A stretch of 64,000 nt of DNA. It comes from JAHBXL01 sp964409775 (lineage in GTDB: Bacteria > Planctomycetota > Phycisphaerae > Phycisphaerales > UBA1924). The notes under the pieces were generated by a model. The model ran no database searches and had not been told where the DNA came from. It saw only the letters and a program-made list of their open reading frames with translations. The translations under genes and the position numbers were made by a program. Shown in pieces: positions 16,786 to 25,158 of this stretch. Numbering within the stretch: position 1 is the stretch's first letter; every line of letters begins with the position of its first letter. The DNA is taken from the NCBI GenBank assembly GCA_964409775.1, contig CAYPEI010000001.1, positions 248,001 to 312,000 of the forward strand, given 5' to 3'.

Positions 16786-17571
16786 TCAGTCGAACGCAAG
16801 TTTCAACAATGCTGGCAGGGCCTCGCCGCTCTTGGCCCGGATGGACCAGTCCACGCGACGCGACAGTGGCGTGGCCTCCGGGTTGACTTCGATGGTCTTG
16901 GCACCATTGGCGGAGGCGTGTTCGATGAACCCAGCGGCGGGATAAACCACGCTGCTGGTCCCAACTGACATAAAGACGTCGCAGGTCTCCGCCGCTTGGG
17001 ATGCCCGCAGCAGCGCTTCGGCGGGCAGCGCTTCGCCGAACCAGACGACGCTCGGCCTGAGCAGCGCCCGGCGGTCAGGACAGCACGCCGACCGCGGCGG
17101 GAAGTCCTGCATCGGCTCGGGACCGGGCTCAAAGCGCCGGCCGCAGCGATTGCAGTGCCACACCATGATGGTGCCATGCAGTTCGACGACATCGCGGCTG
17201 CCGGCCCGCTGGTGCAGTCGATCGACGTTCTGGGTCAGAAGAGTGAAACTGCCGCCTCGAGTGGTCAAAAGGCTCTCAAGCCATGCAAGCGCAAGATGTC
17301 CAGGGTTGGGTGCGGCGGCGAGACAGCCGATGCGACGCCAGTCGTACCAGCGGGTGACCATCTCGGGGTTCGCGGCAAACGCCTCGGGCGTGGCAAGCGT
17401 CGCCGGATCGAACTCCTTCCAAAGCGCCTGCATATCCGGCGGCAGATCGGGTTGCCCCGCCCCTCGAAACGTGCGCAGGCCGGATTCCGCGGAGATCCCC
17501 GCGCCGGTGAGCACGGCAACGCGCCGGGCGTCGCGGAGCACACTTGCGGCAGCGGCGAACGGGTCGGACAT
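16786..17571 (-). CDS. Sir2-family NAD-dependent protein deacylase
   Basis: Removes acyl groups from lysine using NAD, in the cytoplasm. The 261-aa product has LTGAGISAESGLRTFRGAG (NAD-binding, about 19-37), TQNVDRLHQRAGSRDVVELHG with the catalytic His, and SVGTSSVVYPAAGF near the end. The zinc module is odd: the first pair CNRCG is normal, but the second reads SACCPDRRALLRP where CPxCGG is expected, so the fourth cysteine appears to be Arg. The preceding Cys might substitute. It follows the haloperoxidase-like gene but has its own -10 box and lies behind a terminator, so it is probably an independent unit. Confidence 0.87.
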   Translation of the reverse strand: MSDPFAAAASVLRDARRVAVLTGAGISAESGLRTFRGAGQPDLPPDMQALWKEFDPATLATPEAFAANPEMVTRWYDWRRIGCLAAAPNPGHLALAWLESLLTTRGGSFTLLTQNVDRLHQRAGSRDVVELHGTIMVWHCNRCGRRFEPGPEPMQDFPPRSACCPDRRALLRPSVVWFGEALPAEALLRASQAAETCDVFMSVGTSSVVYPAAGFIEHASANGAKTIEVNPEATPLSRRVDWSIRAKSGEALPALLKLAFD

Positions 17572-17577
17572 CCTCGG

Positions 17578-17583
17578 AGTGTA
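17578..17583 (-). promoter_or_regulatory. -10 element TACACT, 6 bp before the sirtuin ATG
   Basis: On the minus strand TACACT is followed by CCGAGG and ATG 17571. The spacing predicts a leaderless mRNA. The position where a -35 box would sit is inside the upstream terminator stem. Confidence 0.45.
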
Positions 17584-17599
17584 CCGCGTAGAAAAGAGA

Positions 17600-17625
17600 G
17601 GCCCCGCGCTTCAAGGCGCGGGGCC
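17600..17625 (-). terminator. Rho-independent terminator of the haloperoxidase-like gene
   Basis: GGCCCCGCGC (17600-17609) pairs perfectly with GCGCGGGGCC (17616-17625) around a 6-nt loop. On the minus strand it is followed by TCTCTTTTCT. It lies 38 bp past the stop at 17663. Confidence 0.8.
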
Positions 17626-17662
17626 CCGAGTGGTCAAGCGTGTCTCCGTCGAGGCGACAGGC

Positions 17663-18958
17663 CTAACGCCGGCGACCGGCTGTCACCAGGGCGCCGAGTC
17701 CGACCAAGGCCAGTGCGCTGGGCGAAGGCACCGGGAGGAAGTAGTTGCTCGCGACCCAGTCGGCGATGTTTGCGCCGGCCCACTGGCCTGCCACGTTGTC
17801 GAAGTCAAAGTGGATGCCGCCGTAGATGCGAGAAAGTCCGGCTTCGTTGGCCGCGCCGCTGAGGCTCGTCAGCATTCGAACCTCGCCAAAGTCTCCCTGA
17901 AGAATGACGTTGATGGCGTCGCCGCCTCGGAAGAAGGCAAGGATGTCCGCCGCGGCGCGAGAGAAGGTGGAGTGGCCGGAGGTGTAGGTGGGAAAGGGGG
18001 GAGTCGGTGTGAGGAGCGGGAGCCATGAAGGATCGGCGGCAGTCGCGGCATTGCCGTCGATATCGGCCTCGCGGATGGCGTGGATCGGCCGCCACAGGTC
18101 GTAGTGATACTTGGCATCCCACGCGGCGATTCCGGCGTCGGCCATGGCGACGTTGAGCATGGCGAACATGCGGGCGTTGTCAGAGATCGACTGGCCGCCG
18201 GCGAGGTTCTGCGCGATTTTGTTCCAGGCTCCGGGTGGTGTGATGGTGCCACCGCCAAAAGCCCATGCCCGAGCGATGCTGGTCTGCTCAGCCGTCCGCG
18301 ATGCGCTGTTCAACGAACCGATGTCCTTCACCTGGTTCAGCGATGCGGCGTACTCGGGGCTGTTGAGCGCCGGTGGCGGTACCGGGCGGAACTGCGACCC
18401 GGAGTTCATCGCGAACGGTGTGACCGAGCCCCAGGCCGGCAAGAGAGCGGGGGCGGGGTTGTCGGGACCGACGCGCCAATGCCCCGCGGCGGGATTGGGA
18501 ACGTAACTGCCGGGGTTGGTGGAGCCGTCGGCCGAGCGGCTCGAAAGCACCACTGACGCCACAGTCGTGCCGGCCGAGATGCCGGCGGCCTTGGCTGCGT
18601 TGTCAGGGATCAGCCCCAAGTGAGCATCGCGTGCGGCGTTGAGTTGTGAAACGCGTGTGGGGTACAGCGAAACCAGAACATCATGGGCAGCGCAGATGGC
18701 TGCGGCCTCTCGGGAGGAGCCGGGAGCGGCGCTGAAGTTGCCGAACAAGCCCTGGTGAGTGCCGTCGATCGCGTTCACCGCGTCATAGACGGCCGACTGA
18801 ACCATGGCGAGCGCTCGGGACGCGCGGGGAGGTGGAGTCGGAACGGCGACAATCGTGTCAAGGACAATCTGATTCCAGTCGGTGACGACATCCGCCGCCA
18901 CACTTCCCGTGGCGATAACGATCGCCGCGGTCGCAGAAGGACCACTGAACCAACGCAT
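17663..18958 (-). CDS. Vanadium haloperoxidase/PAP2-like protein with PEP-CTERM tail
   Basis: An exported acid-phosphatase/haloperoxidase-fold protein, 431 aa. Residues 1-22 are a signal peptide (MRWFSGPSATAAIVIATGSVAA). The PAP2-type metal/phosphate site is seen as TYTSGHSTFSRAAADILAFF and RIYGGIHFDFDNVAG, with an upstream WDAKYHYDLWRPIHAIREAD region typical of the bacterial haloperoxidase-like group. The C-terminus ends in PVPSPSALALVGLGALVTAGRRR, a PEP-CTERM-like sorting tail. ATG 18958 is set by GGAGG upstream. Bromo- or chloroperoxidase versus phosphatase activity cannot be told from sequence. Confidence 0.85.
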   Translation of the reverse strand: MRWFSGPSATAAIVIATGSVAADVVTDWNQIVLDTIVAVPTPPPRASRALAMVQSAVYDAVNAIDGTHQGLFGNFSAAPGSSREAAAICAAHDVLVSLYPTRVSQLNAARDAHLGLIPDNAAKAAGISAGTTVASVVLSSRSADGSTNPGSYVPNPAAGHWRVGPDNPAPALLPAWGSVTPFAMNSGSQFRPVPPPALNSPEYAASLNQVKDIGSLNSASRTAEQTSIARAWAFGGGTITPPGAWNKIAQNLAGGQSISDNARMFAMLNVAMADAGIAAWDAKYHYDLWRPIHAIREADIDGNAATAADPSWLPLLTPTPPFPTYTSGHSTFSRAAADILAFFRGGDAINVILQGDFGEVRMLTSLSGAANEAGLSRIYGGIHFDFDNVAGQWAGANIADWVASNYFLPVPSPSALALVGLGALVTAGRRR

Positions 18959-19021
18959 TGGAAAGCCTCCGGGGAGAGAACCGGAACATACACCTGCGCG
19001 AGAGAGCGCCGGACCCCGGTG

Positions 19022-19050
19022 CTTATACCTCAAACGAGGGGCTTGTTCAA
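19022..19050 (-). promoter_or_regulatory. Strong sigma70-type promoter of the haloperoxidase-like gene
   Basis: Minus-strand TTGAAC (19045-19050), a 17-bp spacer and TATAAG (19022-19027) stand 64 bp before the start at 18958. Confidence 0.65.
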
Positions 19051-19086
19051 GGGCCTTTTCTCGGACTCTTGGACCCGACTCTGCGA

Positions 19087-20781
19087 TTAGTCAAACTTTC
19101 CCTTGCGAGTCAACTCGAAGTTGTGAATCTGGGCAATCTCGGAGTCGGACTTCTTGCCGATGCTCGCAAAGCGCCCGATGAGTGCCGCGGCGGCTTTTGA
19201 GTCTGCCGTCGTCAGCGAGAGCGTTGCCAGACTCTCAAACTTATGAGCCAGGATGCCCTTCAAATCCGCGGTCGTGTTGCGGGAGTGTCCGCCGGGGTAC
19301 ATCACCAGGCCCGACTCGCACACTTGTCCCTGGTCATCCGTGATGATCATGGAAGTCGGGATGCCGTCGGGGTAGCGGCGGTCGTAGTCCTCACCACCCC
19401 ACTCGAAGGACATTTTGTCCATGAGCGCTCGGGTCAAGGGATCGTCGATGGCGGAAGGACCGAAGTCGTGCGGCAGGAGCATGACGTCGGTCCAGTTGAA
19501 CGAGCGGAGGCTCGGCTTGACGGCTCGCAGTTCCAGCATCTTGCGGAGCATCGTGCAGACGAGGTAGAGCATCGAGTGGTCGGCGGATTGACGTGTCCGA
19601 GGGTCGCGCTTGGCAGGGTCACCGATGATGCCGAACGCCGGTTCATAGGCCTTGACGACGATCTTGCCGATGCAGTCACCCGACTGGTCTTCGAGCAGTC
19701 TCGGGTACTTGTTCACGAGGTCGATGAGCCCCTGCAGCGCGCCGGCGGACTGGTGTTCGTACAGCCCGAGTTTGAAGTGCATGCCCATGACCGTGAAGTC
19801 GGAACCTGCCCGTGAGAGCACGAGGTCGAACGGTGAGGCATAAGCCTTGCTTTCGCCTTTCGTCTCCGGGATGCCGGTGCCGGCGCTATGCGTCTTGCGG
19901 AACAACTGGCCCGGGCCCTCGAACAGGCGGAAGATGGCTTCGGGGTTGCGGAAGATGTCGCGCGGGCCGAGGAATCCGGCCATCGATCGGCGGACGCTGA
20001 GAATCGCCGCCTCCGTGCTGATGGCGGCGCTGGCGCCCTTGGAGTCCGAAAGTTGCTTGCCTGCGCGGATCGCCCGGAAGGGGATGTAGTGGGCCACGAC
20101 CATGCCGATGGCGCTCTCGATCTGCTCCGGCGTCGCCTTGAGCATCGCACCGAATGTTGCCGCGGAAGCGATCGCACCGTGAACAACGTGGTCAATCTTG
20201 TAACTCTTGAGGCTGAACACCTCGGCGAGGCGGCCGCGGATCTCGTCCAGCAGCACCATGCCCTTGAGCGCGAACTTGCCATCCATGCCCATCATCTGGG
20301 CCGCGGCGATGGGCACCGCGTAAAAGTCGTTGTGTCCGAACTCGCCGGCGCGGTGGTGGGGGCGCTCTTCGGAGTAGCCGAAGTTGGTGCCGTTGGAGTC
20401 CCATTCGCGGACAGCGGCGGCATTGGCTGCGATGGCCTTCTCGGGCATGCACTCGATGCCTGAGCCGTAGACCGTTGCGCCGGCGCGTTTGGCGGCGCCG
20501 ACGGGAGCCAAGGTGCCGGTTCCTGCAACGGGCGCGCGATACTCCAGCGCTTCATTGCGGAGCAGGTTGGGGGCATTCGTGCCAAGCGCCAGCGCGGAAA
20601 CACCGCATAGGCACGCATCGGCGTAGAACATCTCGGTACGGGAAAGCACCGACGTGTCTGCGTCGCAGCCGCCGGCACCGGGCCCGTTCCACATGAACTC
20701 CGAGGCGTACTTGGCCAGGCCGAGCGCCTGGTTGCTGTCGGCGGGGAGGGTGATCCTGGATCCGGTGGAAGCACTCGACAT
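19087..20781 (-). CDS. prpD: MmgE/PrpD-family 2-methylcitrate dehydratase-like protein
   Basis: Predicted to dehydrate 2-methylcitrate in propionate breakdown, 564 aa, slightly longer than the usual 450-500. Family phrases include ALALGTNAPN near 65, GHNDFYAVPIAAAQMMG near 175, HVVHGAIASAATFGAMLK near 222, HYIPFRAIRAGKQLSDSKGASAA near 255-277, and a C-terminal domain with KRDPRTRQSADHSMLYLV, the conserved DHS of the family. ATG 20781 is preceded by CGGAG. PrpB and citrate synthase lie downstream on the same strand but in separate units. Other MmgE/PrpD members act on different substrates, so the role rests on context. Confidence 0.8.
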   Translation of the reverse strand: MSSASTGSRITLPADSNQALGLAKYASEFMWNGPGAGGCDADTSVLSRTEMFYADACLCGVSALALGTNAPNLLRNEALEYRAPVAGTGTLAPVGAAKRAGATVYGSGIECMPEKAIAANAAAVREWDSNGTNFGYSEERPHHRAGEFGHNDFYAVPIAAAQMMGMDGKFALKGMVLLDEIRGRLAEVFSLKSYKIDHVVHGAIASAATFGAMLKATPEQIESAIGMVVAHYIPFRAIRAGKQLSDSKGASAAISTEAAILSVRRSMAGFLGPRDIFRNPEAIFRLFEGPGQLFRKTHSAGTGIPETKGESKAYASPFDLVLSRAGSDFTVMGMHFKLGLYEHQSAGALQGLIDLVNKYPRLLEDQSGDCIGKIVVKAYEPAFGIIGDPAKRDPRTRQSADHSMLYLVCTMLRKMLELRAVKPSLRSFNWTDVMLLPHDFGPSAIDDPLTRALMDKMSFEWGGEDYDRRYPDGIPTSMIITDDQGQVCESGLVMYPGGHSRNTTADLKGILAHKFESLATLSLTTADSKAAAALIGRFASIGKKSDSEIAQIHNFELTRKGKFD

Positions 20782-21047
20782 GGTCGACTCCGCGGCAGGG
20801 TTCTAGGCGTCGGCCCGACGTCATCGGCGGGCGGGGACCAAGCGTAGCGGGGCGCCTCTGGGTCCGAAATGTCCGGGCCGCGGGCGGGCACCGCGGGTCG
20901 TTTTCCGCGGGTTTTCACGATGAATCGACCGCCGCGTTGGGGGGATTCGGCGAGGCAATCCCCACAAACGGCCCAAGGCGGCGCCTGTTCCGGGTGAACC
21001 CTGATCATCGTTGGACCGATGACCGGGAAGATCATGGAGGATCTCCG

Positions 21048-22487
21048 ATGGCGGTGACAGCGGAGTCAAACGCGGGAACGGAGCGGCCGGCAAACCCGGC
21101 TCAACGCTTCATTCCTGTTCATATCGACTCGCTGGATCCGCAGGTCCTCGACATGGACTTGTGGCTGCGGCATGACGGCCATCCTGCGCCGGCGCTCTAT
21201 CGGGCCGCCGGGCTGGAGGTGACGCTCGGCGAGTTGCAGCGGCTCAAGGACCAGCGGATCAAGTACCTCTATATCCCCGCGCATCAGCACGCGATCTACC
21301 GCCGGGTGCTTACCAAGCGACTGGACACGATCTTCACGGACCCGGACCGTGCGGCGGAGGAGCGGGCGCGGATCATCCGCGACAACTGTTCCAAGATGAT
21401 CGAGGACGTGCTTCTTCTGCCCGGCCAGACCGAGCCCATCGAGACGGTGGCCGAGATCAGCCGGACCTTCCAGACATGGGTTGCCAAGGACGAGGGTCAG
21501 TTCGGCTACCTGCTGGCGATGTCGGCGCACGACTTCTACACGTCAACGCACATGGTAAACGTCGGCGTCGGCTGCGGGCTGCTGGTCAGGGCGCTCCGGC
21601 CGACGGATGAGTCGCTCTTCTCGATCGCTGTGCAGGGCGGCCTGCTGCACGATGTCGGCAAGCGGGACATCCCGCCGGAGATCCTGAACAAGGCGGGCAA
21701 ACTCGACCCGGACGAGTGGGAAGTGCTGCGCCGTCATCCCGCAGTCGGCTACGACGAACTCGCCAAGCACGCGAGCATGCCCCCCGCCGTGCTGGAGATG
21801 ACGCGCGATCACCACGAGCGGCTCGACGGCAAGGGCTATCCGAACGGGATCTTCGCCGATCAGATCGGGTTCCTTGCGAGGGTGTGCGCGGTCGTGGATG
21901 TGTTCGACGCGATCACGTCCACGCGGCCGTACCGCGGGCCGACGCATCCGCGTGATGCGCTCAAGGTCATGGCCGACAGCGTGGGTTCGCAGTTCGACAA
22001 GGAGATCTTCGAAGCCTGGAAAGAGATGGTGGAGAAACTGCTGGAAAAGGACCCTTCACGCGTCGGAGACGTTGTCGAGGGCACGGTTTCTGCTGAGATT
22101 ACGAACGTGCTGCCGCATGCGCCGCCCGGCTTTGCCAGTGCGTCGCTGACAAGCGGACCGGGACCGGTCGCAATCGGCGAAGACAATCGCCGCAGGTTCA
22201 CACGGTTCACGTGCAGCACCATGGCGCGCGCCCGCTTCGTCGAGCAGAGCCGGCCGCACCCCGTCGTCAAGGGCGAACCGTTCACAGTGAGGCTGGTCGA
22301 CGTGAGCCGGGGCGGTGCGTGCGCAGAGGCCGACTGGTCATTCGCCAAGGGCGAGGTTGTGCACGTGACGATTCCCTCGTCGAACGGCAAGACCCTGAGT
22401 CGCTATGCGCGCGTCGCGCGCGTGCGCTCGGGCGGCCGCGGAAAGTGGCTGATCGGGCTCACGTTCATCGAAGCGCCGAAAGAGTAG
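21048..22487 (+). CDS. HD-GYP phosphodiesterase fused to a PilZ domain
   Basis: Predicted to hydrolyse cyclic di-GMP and to bind it through PilZ. It has 479 aa. An N-terminal DUF3391-like segment (VHIDSLDPQVLDMDLWLRHDG) runs to about 130. The HD-GYP domain has HMVNVGVGC, LLHDVGKRDIPPEILNK, the doublet DHHERLDGKGYPNG, and DVFDAITSTRPYRG. The C-terminal PilZ part starts at about 380 with the ligand motifs RRRFTR and DVSRGGACAE. All HD-GYP metal motifs look intact. ATG 21048 is fixed by GGAGG 7 bp upstream. No membrane segment is seen, so it is probably cytoplasmic. Confidence 0.88.
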   Translation: MAVTAESNAGTERPANPAQRFIPVHIDSLDPQVLDMDLWLRHDGHPAPALYRAAGLEVTLGELQRLKDQRIKYLYIPAHQHAIYRRVLTKRLDTIFTDPDRAAEERARIIRDNCSKMIEDVLLLPGQTEPIETVAEISRTFQTWVAKDEGQFGYLLAMSAHDFYTSTHMVNVGVGCGLLVRALRPTDESLFSIAVQGGLLHDVGKRDIPPEILNKAGKLDPDEWEVLRRHPAVGYDELAKHASMPPAVLEMTRDHHERLDGKGYPNGIFADQIGFLARVCAVVDVFDAITSTRPYRGPTHPRDALKVMADSVGSQFDKEIFEAWKEMVEKLLEKDPSRVGDVVEGTVSAEITNVLPHAPPGFASASLTSGPGPVAIGEDNRRRFTRFTCSTMARARFVEQSRPHPVVKGEPFTVRLVDVSRGGACAEADWSFAKGEVVHVTIPSSNGKTLSRYARVARVRSGGRGKWLIGLTFIEAPKE

Positions 22488-22569
22488 TTCCTGCACAGGT
22501 GCATAGATTCCTGTCGGAGGAGAGTCGCACGGTTGCCGTTGCGCGCTCGTCTGGATCGTTGTCCTGTTG

Positions 22570-22575
22570 TACACT
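22570..22575 (+). promoter_or_regulatory. -10 element TACACT upstream of the 145-aa gene
   Basis: TACACT lies 28 bp before ATG 22604, and AAAGGAG lies between. No good -35 box. Confidence 0.35.
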
Positions 22576-22603
22576 CAAGACAGGCACGAAAGGAGTGCGC
22601 AAC

Positions 22604-23041
22604 ATGGGTACTTCCGGCGTTTCCGCCCGGTCGGGCTCGTTCGCGTTCCAGGATGTCGACGATTTCCCCACGGTTCCGCCACGAGTCAGGCAGGTGATCG
22701 ATCTGCCGCCTCCGACGCATGCAGTGACGGAGCCGGAGTTGGTGATCGAGCACCAGAAGCACATGCCTGACGGGCCGGGGATGATGATCGAGGAACGCGC
22801 TGCGCTGCCGTGGGCGGTGGGTGGGCTGGCGACGCTCGGGCTGATCCTGGGCGCGGTGGTCATCGGCGCGACGCTCAACTGGACCGCGGCGGTGGTCGGG
22901 ATCGTGTGGCTGCTGATGGGCTACGCGGTCGCGTGGATCGTGGTGTGGGGCGCGGGACTGTGCCGCGTTCACGATGAGGCCGAGGTCGAGTCCCTGCTCG
23001 ATCATGGCGAGATGCCCCCGCCCGCGGGCCGGATCGGCTGA
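22604..23041 (+). CDS. Small membrane protein of unknown function
   Basis: I do not recognise this 145-aa protein. It has about 65 polar, Pro-rich N-terminal residues, then two closely spaced membrane helices (LPWAVGGLATLGLILGAVVIGATL and AAVVGIVWLLMGYAVAWIVVWGAGL, about 67-120) and a short acidic C-terminal tail. The start at 22604 has AAAGGAG upstream. The longer frame back to 22211 is antisense noise over the PilZ region. It stands between the HD-GYP gene and the thiolase gene with its own -10 box and no obvious functional link. Confidence 0.7.
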   Translation: MGTSGVSARSGSFAFQDVDDFPTVPPRVRQVIDLPPPTHAVTEPELVIEHQKHMPDGPGMMIEERAALPWAVGGLATLGLILGAVVIGATLNWTAAVVGIVWLLMGYAVAWIVVWGAGLCRVHDEAEVESLLDHGEMPPPAGRIG

Positions 23042-23163
23042 TCGCGCCGGCGATGTGACAGGCCGGCTTTCGCGGCCGGGTGTGCCGCACGCGGCGCGCC
23101 GCCGCCTAGCATGGGCGGTCGGACCAACCCATCAACCCGATCTGACTTCCCAGCGGAGGCCCC

Positions 23164-24369
23164 ATGTCCAGCCAGCCTGTGATTCTCGCCGCCAAACGCA
23201 CCCCGATCGGCAAGTTCTTCGGCGGTTTGTCCAAGGTCCCGTCACCCGTGCTCGGTTCCTATGCGGTCAAGGCCGCGCTGGAGGGCGTTGGCGGAGTGCA
23301 GAAAGTCGGCGCGCAGGTCGACGAGTGCATCATGGGGTGCGTGCTGCAGGCGGGGCTCGGACAGAACCCTTCCCGGCAGGCCGGGCTGAAGGCGGGCCTT
23401 CCGGATTCACTCAGCGCCCAGACGGTGAACAAAGTCTGCGGCTCAGGGCTGCAAGCCGTGATGCTCGCCGCACAGTCCATCAAGGCCGGGGACAACAATC
23501 TCGTGGTCGCCGGCGGCTTTGAGAACATGACCGCGGCCCCGCATTTCGCTCGCGTTCGCGAGGGCGTGAAGTACGGCCCTGCGCAGATGGAAGATCACAT
23601 GGCCTATGACGGCCTTCGCTGCGCGTTCGAAGCCTGTGCGATGGGCAATGCGGCGGACCACATCGCCAAGCGGTTTGAGATCAGCCGGGCAGAGCAGGAT
23701 CGGTTCGCGGTGCAGTCGCACCAGCGGGCCGCCGAGGCGACCAAGCAGGGCTGGTTCAAGAACGAGATTGTCGCCCTGACGGGTGAGCAGTGCCTCGACA
23801 AGAAGTCTCCGGGGGTCGCGGCGGATGAGGGCATCCGCGCAGAGACGACGCTCGACACGGTCACGAAACTCCGTCCGGCCTTTGCAGCCGACGGCACCGT
23901 CACTGCCGCCAACGCATCGCAGATTTCCGATGGAGCCGCGGCTGTGGTCGTCGCCAGCATGGCGACGGCGGAGAAACTCGGCGCGAGGCCGCTGGCGCGG
24001 ATCGTGGCGTATCACACATCGGGTGTGGCGCCCAAGGAGATCTTCGCAGCGCCGATCGACGGCATTCTCGGCTTGCTCAAGAAGGCGAACCTGGGTGCGA
24101 AAGACATCGACCTGTTCGAGATTAACGAGGCCTTTGCCGCGCAGGTGCTGTGCAACCTGAAGGCGCTGAAGGCCGCGGGACAGGAGATCCCGGAGTCGAA
24201 ACTGAACATCGCGGGCGGTGGGATCGCGCTGGGCCACCCGATCGGTGGCTCGGGCGCTCGCGTGCTGACCACGCTGATCCATCAACTCCACCGCACCGGT
24301 GGCAAGCGCGGCGTCGCGGCCTTGTGCCTCGGCGGCGGCAACAGCGTGGCGATGATCGTCGAAGTCTGA
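23164..24369 (+). CDS. Acetyl-CoA C-acetyltransferase (thiolase)
   Basis: Interconverts two acetyl-CoA and acetoacetyl-CoA, or cleaves 3-ketoacyl-CoA, in the cytoplasm. The 401-aa protein has the nucleophile Cys92 in NKVCGSGLQAV, the catalytic His in GGGIALGHPIGGSGARV, and the second Cys in ALCLGGGNSVAM near the end, where CIGGGQG is more usual. Length is typical of biosynthetic-type thiolases. ATG 23164 follows AGCGGAGGCCCC. Single-gene unit, since neighbours are a small membrane gene and a convergent PEP-CTERM gene. Confidence 0.92.
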   Translation: MSSQPVILAAKRTPIGKFFGGLSKVPSPVLGSYAVKAALEGVGGVQKVGAQVDECIMGCVLQAGLGQNPSRQAGLKAGLPDSLSAQTVNKVCGSGLQAVMLAAQSIKAGDNNLVVAGGFENMTAAPHFARVREGVKYGPAQMEDHMAYDGLRCAFEACAMGNAADHIAKRFEISRAEQDRFAVQSHQRAAEATKQGWFKNEIVALTGEQCLDKKSPGVAADEGIRAETTLDTVTKLRPAFAADGTVTAANASQISDGAAAVVVASMATAEKLGARPLARIVAYHTSGVAPKEIFAAPIDGILGLLKKANLGAKDIDLFEINEAFAAQVLCNLKALKAAGQEIPESKLNIAGGGIALGHPIGGSGARVLTTLIHQLHRTGGKRGVAALCLGGGNSVAMIVEV

Positions 24370-24435
24370 TACGGATTGCTGTTCAACCGTGTGCTTCAGG
24401 CACGACCCGTCGCGGCGAAGCGGGCAAACGTCGGT

Positions 24436-24463
24436 ACGGCCTGACAGGCGACTGGCCTGCCGT
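24436..24463. terminator. Possible hairpin between convergent genes
   Basis: CAGGC (24445-24449) pairs with GCCTG (24455-24459), extended by an interrupted ACGG/CCGT outer stem, in the 102-bp gap between the thiolase and a convergent PEP-CTERM gene. There is no T tract. Confidence 0.3.
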
Positions 24464-24471
24464 CGGCCGGC

Positions 24472-25050
24472 TCAACGCCGCCTCCGCAGCGATGCGATCC
24501 AGCCCATTCCAAACAGTGCGACTGTACCGGGCGCGGGCGTGAGCACGAAGTCCAACTGATAGGTGCACGGCTCCGTGCCGGCCTGCTGAATCCAGAAGGT
24601 GTAGGTGCCGGCGGGGAGTGGGGGGGTGAAGCCATCGGCACCGAAGCCAGTTCCCATCTGCGGCAGGAAGTTGGTGCCATTGGGGAACATGAACGAGCCG
24701 AAGTGGGACCAACCCAGCAGGCCTGCGGGGCTGAAGGAATCGGGATCGACCGTCATCTGCGGTCCGGCCTGCACCCCGGCGAATGCGACGCCGTCGGTGC
24801 CTACGTACGACATCATCAGGAGCGCCGAGAGCGAGAGCCCGGCGGGGATCGTCAGGGCGACGTACTCGCGGTCGCCCTGGACCGACGTCGCGATCAGAGA
24901 GTTCGTCCCCAGCGCGAGGGCATACGCCGTCGGCGCGAGGCGGTTGTTGGAGAGATCGCCATTGATGCTCTCGTCGTGAAACAGGCTCGCCGTCGCAACA
25001 GACGACGCCGCGAAAGCGAGCACCATGGATGCGAAGGTACGGATGGACAT
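24472..25050 (-). CDS. Exported PEP-CTERM-like protein
   Basis: A small secreted protein of unknown function, 192 aa. It has a signal peptide MSIRTFASMVLAFAASSVATA (residues 1-21), a body predicted to be beta-rich (REYVALTIPAGLSLSALLMMSY, TYTFWIQQAGTEPCTYQLDFVL), and a C-terminal tail TPAPGTVALFGMGWIASLRRRR with the PEP-CTERM layout. The body resembles pre-peptidase C-terminal-type beta domains, but this is weak. ATG 25050 has AAGGAGA upstream. Third such tail in the window. Confidence 0.78.
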   Translation of the reverse strand: MSIRTFASMVLAFAASSVATASLFHDESINGDLSNNRLAPTAYALALGTNSLIATSVQGDREYVALTIPAGLSLSALLMMSYVGTDGVAFAGVQAGPQMTVDPDSFSPAGLLGWSHFGSFMFPNGTNFLPQMGTGFGADGFTPPLPAGTYTFWIQQAGTEPCTYQLDFVLTPAPGTVALFGMGWIASLRRRR

Positions 25051-25158
25051 CGATGATTCTCCTTGCGGTTCGGCTCGTCGGTTGAGCCCGCAGGGTGTGA
25101 TGTCGGCAAGGTGTCTGCGATTTGCATGGGTGGCAGATCGGGCCTGAACGGGGTGGTG

